A stretch of DNA of 64,000 nucleotides from Syntrophorhabdaceae bacterium. Its GTDB lineage: Bacteria > Desulfobacterota > Syntrophorhabdia > Syntrophorhabdales > Syntrophorhabdaceae. Position 1 is the stretch's first letter; every line of letters begins with the position of its first letter. The stretch lies in assembly GCA_028698615.1 (NCBI GenBank), contig JAQVWF010000007.1, positions 25,946 to 89,945 on the forward strand. The letters are read 5' to 3'. The position numbers and the translations under genes were made by a program. The notes beneath the pieces were generated by a model, which was not told where the DNA came from, ran no database searches, and saw only the letters and a list, made by a program, of their open reading frames with translations. This document shows positions 60,555-64,000 of the stretch, piece after piece.

Positions 60555-60780
60555 GAAAGCACCAGGGTAATTCGCCGCTGTTTCGTCCGCGCTGAAGGGG
60601 TGGACAAAAAGGGCATGACTCTGATATTCCTAAGACGTACCAAGTCTTGGAACAGGAGGAGCGATGGCAAGGAGGGATACGCCGATGAACGAGGTGACAG
60701 AGACGATCTACCAGTGGCACAAGGGAATGAAGCTGCAGCATATCGGCCGGTCCCTGGGAAGAAAAGACAGGGCATGAACA
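60549..60780 (+). mobile_element. IS21-family remnant 1 (left end and istA start)
   Basis: From TGTCAAG at 60549 through CTTCAGCGCGG-like sequence and 'GGGGTGGACAAAAAGGGCAT', this copy is very similar to the inverted left end of the full element (63700-64000, opposite strand). It breaks off at about 60760. Confidence 0.8.
60664..60777 (+). pseudogene. truncated istA (37 codons)
   Basis: 'MARRDTPMNEVTETIYQWHK' and 'GMKLQHIGRSLG' match the first 32 residues of the IstA encoded at 63864 in reverse; then the frame ends in unrelated sequence at a stop. It is a dead fragment. Confidence 0.85.
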
Positions 60781-60790
60781 AGTCTGCCAG

Positions 60791-60934
60791 CTATAACAAG
60801 TGATAATCCAAGACGTGACCCCATGAAGTTCGATCCATCCCCGTCGCCCTCGCGACCGCCCTGATTAAATAACCGTTCTGGAGCCTTCTCAAAATATCGA
60901 CAACATCAACCACCATATACTCCTCTCTCGCCAT
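60791..60934 (-). pseudogene. fragment of a second IS21-type istA
   Basis: Minus-strand codons read 'MAREEYMVVDVVDILRRLQN' and 'GYLIRAVARATGMDR', the N-terminus of a different IS21-type IstA, then run out at a stop 12 codons later. It abuts remnant 1. Confidence 0.7.
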
Positions 60935-60989
60935 ACCGCCTCCCGTTCGACAAAAAGATAACGGGGGTAGTATGCCCTAATTCGGTGCC

Positions 60990-61075
60990 GCCCGGGTGGG
61001 TGAATTAACCTGAAAAGGTGGGTGAGAGATCCTGAAAAAGGGGTGGGTGAACGATCTTGAAAAACAGACCGTCTA
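60990..61075. repeat. GGTGGGTGA...TGAAAA direct repeats (IS21-type end)
   Basis: Three copies of GGTGGGTGA-N(5-7)-CTGAAAA or TTGAAAA lie 25-30 bp apart, as expected for the transposase-binding end of the second IS21-type element, just upstream of its istA fragment. Confidence 0.6.
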
Positions 61076-61162
61076 AACGGGTGAGCTGTCTAGAAAAATC
61101 ACACCGGAAGGGGAATGCCACGGCTCAGAGACGGTCTACTACAAACGTGAGGAGACAAGGGC

Positions 61163-61257
61163 GTTAAGATACTAAGAGACCATTCACTGTTTCCAGCAGT
61201 AATTCTGAGGTGTTATCAAGGATGACTTGGTTTCGGAGGAACGTCCCCTCCGTCTCA
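61163..61257. repeat. island repeat 2, copy c (long form)
   Basis: It matches copy b from GTTAAGATACTAAGAGACCA to CGGAGGAACGTCCCCTCCG. It is joined directly to the DUF4143 fragment. Confidence 0.8.
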
Positions 61258-61263
61258 CCACAG

Positions 61264-61498
61264 GAAGTATATTACTACAAGACGAAGAGCGGTCGGGAAG
61301 TGGACTTCATCCTTCGCGAGAGGAAGGGTTCGAAAATGCTGGTGCAGGTCAGCGAATCACTGGCAGAGCCGCAGGCAAAAAAGCGCGAGATCGCGGCCCT
61401 CACGGAAGCCATGGCGGAATTGGACCTGAGGTCGTCCATCATGGTGACCAGGAACGACAGCGGTAAGATGGAGATCGAAAACGGGACCATCGTGTCAA
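61264..61498 (+). pseudogene. C-terminal fragment of an AAA ATPase with DUF4143 domain
   Basis: About 78 codons, 'EVYYYKTKSGREVDFILRER', 'LVQVSESLAEPQAKKREIAA' and 'DLRSSIMVTRNDSGKMEIEN', match the end of the common prokaryotic AAA-DUF4143 proteins (DUF4143 has a nuclease-like core with E-V-D-F). The N-terminal ATPase part is absent, replaced by repeat 2, and the 3' end is cut by the IS21 element. The frame therefore continues into IS sequence. It is a broken gene. Confidence 0.75.
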
Positions 61499-61565
61499 GC
61501 GCCACGGTTATTCCCCACTCCGAGAGCCGCGGTAATTCCCCACTTTTCCCGCAGGGGGCGGTTAG

Positions 61566-62312
61566 TTACTGTCGTGTTTTAGGACCCAGTTTCTTCCTGT
61601 AGGATTCTCCTCCGTCAATCATAATGTGATGCGCATGGTGGCTCAACCGGTCAAGTGCCGAGTTCGCCATGACCGGGTCGGGGAAGAGCGTGACCCAGTC
61701 CTGTGGCGGCCGGTTGCTGGTGATGACGATGGACGATGTCAGGTAGCGCTCCGCCACCACCTCGTAGATATCCTCCGCCTGCACCTGCGTCAGGGACGTC
61801 AGCCCGAAGTCGTCGATGATGAGCAGGTCGGGGTGAAGATACTTCCTGAGCTGCCTCTCCCACGACTGGTCCGCCCGGGAGGCAAAAAGGTGCCGGAACA
61901 TCTTCGCCGCCTTCACGAAGAGGACGCTGAACCCCCGCCTGCAGGCCTCGTGGCCCAGCGCCTGGGCAAGATGCGTCTTCCCCACGCCGGCCGGTCCGTA
62001 GAGGAGAACATGCTCACCTTTCTCCACGAAAAGGCAGGTGGCGAGGTCGGTCATCGCGCCCCTTTTGATCCTCGGGTTGAAGCCGAAGTCGAAGCCCTCC
62101 AGGGTCTTCTGCTCCTCGAAGGATGCCTTCTGTATCCTGACGGCGAGCTTCCGTGCCTCCCTGCGCTCGATCTCGTCCTGGATGACGAGGGCGAGGAAGG
62201 CCGCGTGGGAGAGCTCGTCCTTCTGCGCCTGGGCGATGCGCAGTTCGATGGTCTCCATGAACCCGCCGAGCTTGAGCTTCTTCAACTGGTCGACAAGGTG
62301 GTGGTCAATCAT
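61566..62312 (-). CDS. istB: IS21 helper ATPase IstB
   Basis: 248 residues of the DnaC/IstB AAA+ family that delivers target DNA to the IstA transposase. Walker A 'LLYGPAGVGKTHLAQALGHE', Walker B 'LLIIDDFGLTSL', sensor 'SSIVITSNRPPQDW' and the C-terminal 'IDGGESYRKK' are all intact. Its start overlaps the istA stop by 8 bp, the usual coupling in IS21. Confidence 0.95.
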   Translation of the reverse strand: MIDHHLVDQLKKLKLGGFMETIELRIAQAQKDELSHAAFLALVIQDEIERREARKLAVRIQKASFEEQKTLEGFDFGFNPRIKRGAMTDLATCLFVEKGEHVLLYGPAGVGKTHLAQALGHEACRRGFSVLFVKAAKMFRHLFASRADQSWERQLRKYLHPDLLIIDDFGLTSLTQVQAEDIYEVVAERYLTSSIVITSNRPPQDWVTLFPDPVMANSALDRLSHHAHHIMIDGGESYRKKLGPKTRQ

Positions 62313-63864
62313 GGGCCACCTCCCCGGCGAAGTACGCCGGTTCCCGCAGGAACATCCTTCCCAGGTCCGAAAGCGGTGCCGCCGCGGTCTCCTCCCCGGT
62401 GCCGGTCATCGGATTCTCCAGCATGGTCTTTATGCTCCTGTACCGGGTGTTGCCGTAGTCAAGGGCACGCTGTGCCACCGTCTCGATCTCCGCCGGGTAC
62501 TTGTCCGCGAGGCGCAGCAGGGCCTGGGCCTTGCGCAGGTTCCGCATGGCGTTCTCCCTGAGGACGGCGGTTATGAGCCTCTCCGTATGGGGGCCGAACC
62601 CGGCTGCCTTCCTCCTGCACCACGTCGGTGTCGCCATGAGGAAGGCGAGCTTCTCCGGCGGGTAGTCTGTGTGGTCCGTCACCCACTGTCCCGGACCGTG
62701 GGCCCGGGGATGGACCTTCACCCTCTCGTGGTTGAGGAAGACCTCCACGGTCTTCCCGGTCCCCTTCGCCCACACCTTCCTGCCGATGTATCTCGTCGGC
62801 AGGGAGGTGTAGGATCTGTCGAAGACGATGTGGTGGTCGGGATGGACGGTGCACTCCTTCCAGAGGGGCCGCTCGAAGGGTGTGTCCGGAAGGGGCGTGA
62901 GACAACGCTTCTCCTCCGCGAGGAAGGCCTCGTAGGGCCTTTTCTTCGTCGTGCCGTGGACCTCCCTTCCGATCTCCTCCCTGCACCAGTGAAGGGCACG
63001 GTCGTTCGCCTCGGCGATATCCCCGAAGGTCCTCCCGGCGAGGAGGTGCTTCCTGACCGTGGGAACGACGCGCTCCACCTTGCCCTTGTGCTCCGGTGTC
63101 CGTATCTTGGCGGGATCGGCGATGAAGCGGAAGTGGCGCTCCATGTCCGCGTATGCCCTGTTCACCGTGGGGTCGTAGATGTCCGGCTTCACCACACCGG
63201 ACCTGAGGTTGTCGAGGACTATCCTCTTCGGCACGCCGCCGAAGAAGGTGAAGGCCCTCTCGTGGCAGTCGAGCCAGGTGTCCGTATCCTGGCGGAAGAC
63301 GAAGCGGACGAACCTGTGGCGGCTCGCAGAGAGGGTCATGATGAAGGCCCATGCCCTTCTTCTCCTCTCCTTCTCCGGGTCGTACATGAGACCGGCATAC
63401 CCGAAGTCGACCTGGGCCTCCTCGCCCGGGGGCGTCTCCACGCGGACCGTCACCTTCGCCCTGCCGTAGGAGAACTCCTTCCGCAAATACCGTCTGAGCG
63501 TCGTGTAGCCCACCTTTACGCCGAAGGTCTCTTTAAGAAGCCTCCACACCTGCTTGCCCGTCACGTTCGGGTCATCGAGCCATGTCTTTATGTCGTCGTG
63601 ATGGCGGACGAGGAGATCCCCGGCCGGGGTATCGTAGGGGGAGCCGCAGGCGTCCATCATGTCCTTCAGCCTGGTGGCGAGATCATGCTCTCCGGGGAGA
63701 GGGCACTGCCGGTCTATGCCGGCGGACCGTGCCATGCCGACATATTTGCGGACGGTCTTCCTGTCGATGCCGAGCGACTGACTGATATGCTGGATCCTCA
63801 TTCCCTTGTGCCACTGGTAGATTGTCTCTGTTACCTCGTTCATCGGTATATCCCTCCTTGCCAT
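62305..63864 (-). CDS. istA: IS21 transposase IstA
   Basis: 519 residues. An N-terminal HTH ('IQHISQSLGIDRKTVRKYVG') is followed by a DDE integrase core: 'EAQVDFGYAGLMYD' (first Asp), 'KRIVLDNLRSGVVK' (second Asp) and 'PEHKGKVERVVPTVRKH' (Glu), then a C-terminal Mu-C-like domain. The frame is full length and undamaged, so the element may still be able to move. Confidence 0.95.
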   Translation of the reverse strand: MARRDIPMNEVTETIYQWHKGMRIQHISQSLGIDRKTVRKYVGMARSAGIDRQCPLPGEHDLATRLKDMMDACGSPYDTPAGDLLVRHHDDIKTWLDDPNVTGKQVWRLLKETFGVKVGYTTLRRYLRKEFSYGRAKVTVRVETPPGEEAQVDFGYAGLMYDPEKERRRRAWAFIMTLSASRHRFVRFVFRQDTDTWLDCHERAFTFFGGVPKRIVLDNLRSGVVKPDIYDPTVNRAYADMERHFRFIADPAKIRTPEHKGKVERVVPTVRKHLLAGRTFGDIAEANDRALHWCREEIGREVHGTTKKRPYEAFLAEEKRCLTPLPDTPFERPLWKECTVHPDHHIVFDRSYTSLPTRYIGRKVWAKGTGKTVEVFLNHERVKVHPRAHGPGQWVTDHTDYPPEKLAFLMATPTWCRRKAAGFGPHTERLITAVLRENAMRNLRKAQALLRLADKYPAEIETVAQRALDYGNTRYRSIKTMLENPMTGTGEETAAAPLSDLGRMFLREPAYFAGEVAHD

Positions 63865-64000
63865 GGCTCCTCCTGTTCCAAGACTGGGTACGTCTTAGGA
63901 ATGTCAGAGTCATGCCCTTTTTGTCCACCCCTTTGGCGCGGACGAAAAAGTGGGGAATTACCTTGGCGCTGCTACTGGGGAATTACCTTGGCGCTTTTGG

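Larger units (their letters stand above)
61493..64000 (-). mobile_element. IS21-family insertion sequence (runs to or past the window end)
   Basis: It carries istA and istB. Right end: TGTCAAGCGCCACGG... at 61493, with GCCACGGTTATTCCCCAC (61501) and GCCGCGGTAATTCCCCAC (61526) as repeated transposase sites. Left end: GTGGGGAATTACCTTGGCGC twice at about 63949 and 63973 in inverted orientation. The outermost few bases of the left end are beyond 64000. Confidence 0.9.

Noticed and set aside
55850..61260. Integron cassette array with attC sites between toxin-antitoxin modules
   Set aside because: The repeats lack the GTTRRRY and RYYYAAC core sites and the long imperfect inverted structure of attC, are not spaced one per module, and no integrase gene is visible.
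61210..61602. Intact 130-residue protein
   Set aside because: Its first codons are repeat 2 and its last are IS21 end sequence; only the middle is a DUF4143 fragment.

Overview
The window reads as chromosome of a strictly anaerobic, GC-rich deltaproteobacterium-like organism (Desulfobacterota), most likely a syntrophic or fermentative degrader of aromatic acids of the Syntrophorhabdus/Syntrophus type. The taxonomic guess rests on gene content: a class II benzoyl-CoA reductase-type cluster (bamBCDEF) with two in-frame UGA selenocysteine codons, tungsten/molybdenum cofactor genes, a Mop-type molybdenum hydroxylase, a DsrC/TusE-like protein and a sigma-54-controlled acid uptake and CoA-ligation operon. 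I saw no tRNA, rRNA or CRISPR array.

Layout. 1-8.3 kb: a partial 2-hydroxyacid dehydrogenase, a zinc ribbon protein, a J-domain chaperone, a PAS protein, a RelBE-type toxin-antitoxin pair, a broken conserved gene, a beta-barrel protein and a solute-binding protein. 8.6-12.6 kb: a cofactor locus with a small Cys-tailed protein, a divergent MoeA, a radical SAM protein and a canonical MoeA. 12.8-20.7 kb: bamB-C-D-E-F behind a near-consensus promoter with a palindrome over its -10 box, closed by a strong terminator. bamE and bamF each read through a UGA followed by a SECIS-like hairpin; a standard gene caller would cut both.

20.8-36 kb: an exported unknown, pcnB, an acetolactate decarboxylase with an N-terminal extension, a CDF transporter, a YkgJ-like protein, a complete tripartite RND efflux operon, a secreted TPR-CHAT protease and a divergent HTH-ATPase gene with twin palindromic operators. 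36-40.4 kb: Mop-type hydroxylase, single-Cys DsrC-like protein and cysteine desulfurase, plausibly a sulfur-relay unit for the molybdenum site. 40.4-50.2 kb: an MFS transporter, then livKHMGF, an acyl-CoA ligase and a small Cys protein as one operon behind a -24/-12 promoter next to its probable sigma-54 activator. 50.4-55.8 kb: YwbE, a K+ channel, a secreted protein with a recent internal duplication, an exported hydrolase and a secreted putative metalloprotease.

55.8-64 kb is an accessory island: five toxin-antitoxin modules (VapBC, HicAB, RelE/HigA, VapBC, HicAB) separated by at least three dispersed repeat families, two IS21-type remnants, a DUF4143 gene fragment and a nearly complete IS21-family element running to the window end. 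Three of the island modules share one promoter geometry (-35, 17 bp, -10, 6 bp, start codon), which predicts leaderless toxin mRNAs; this is the most unusual regulatory pattern in the window.
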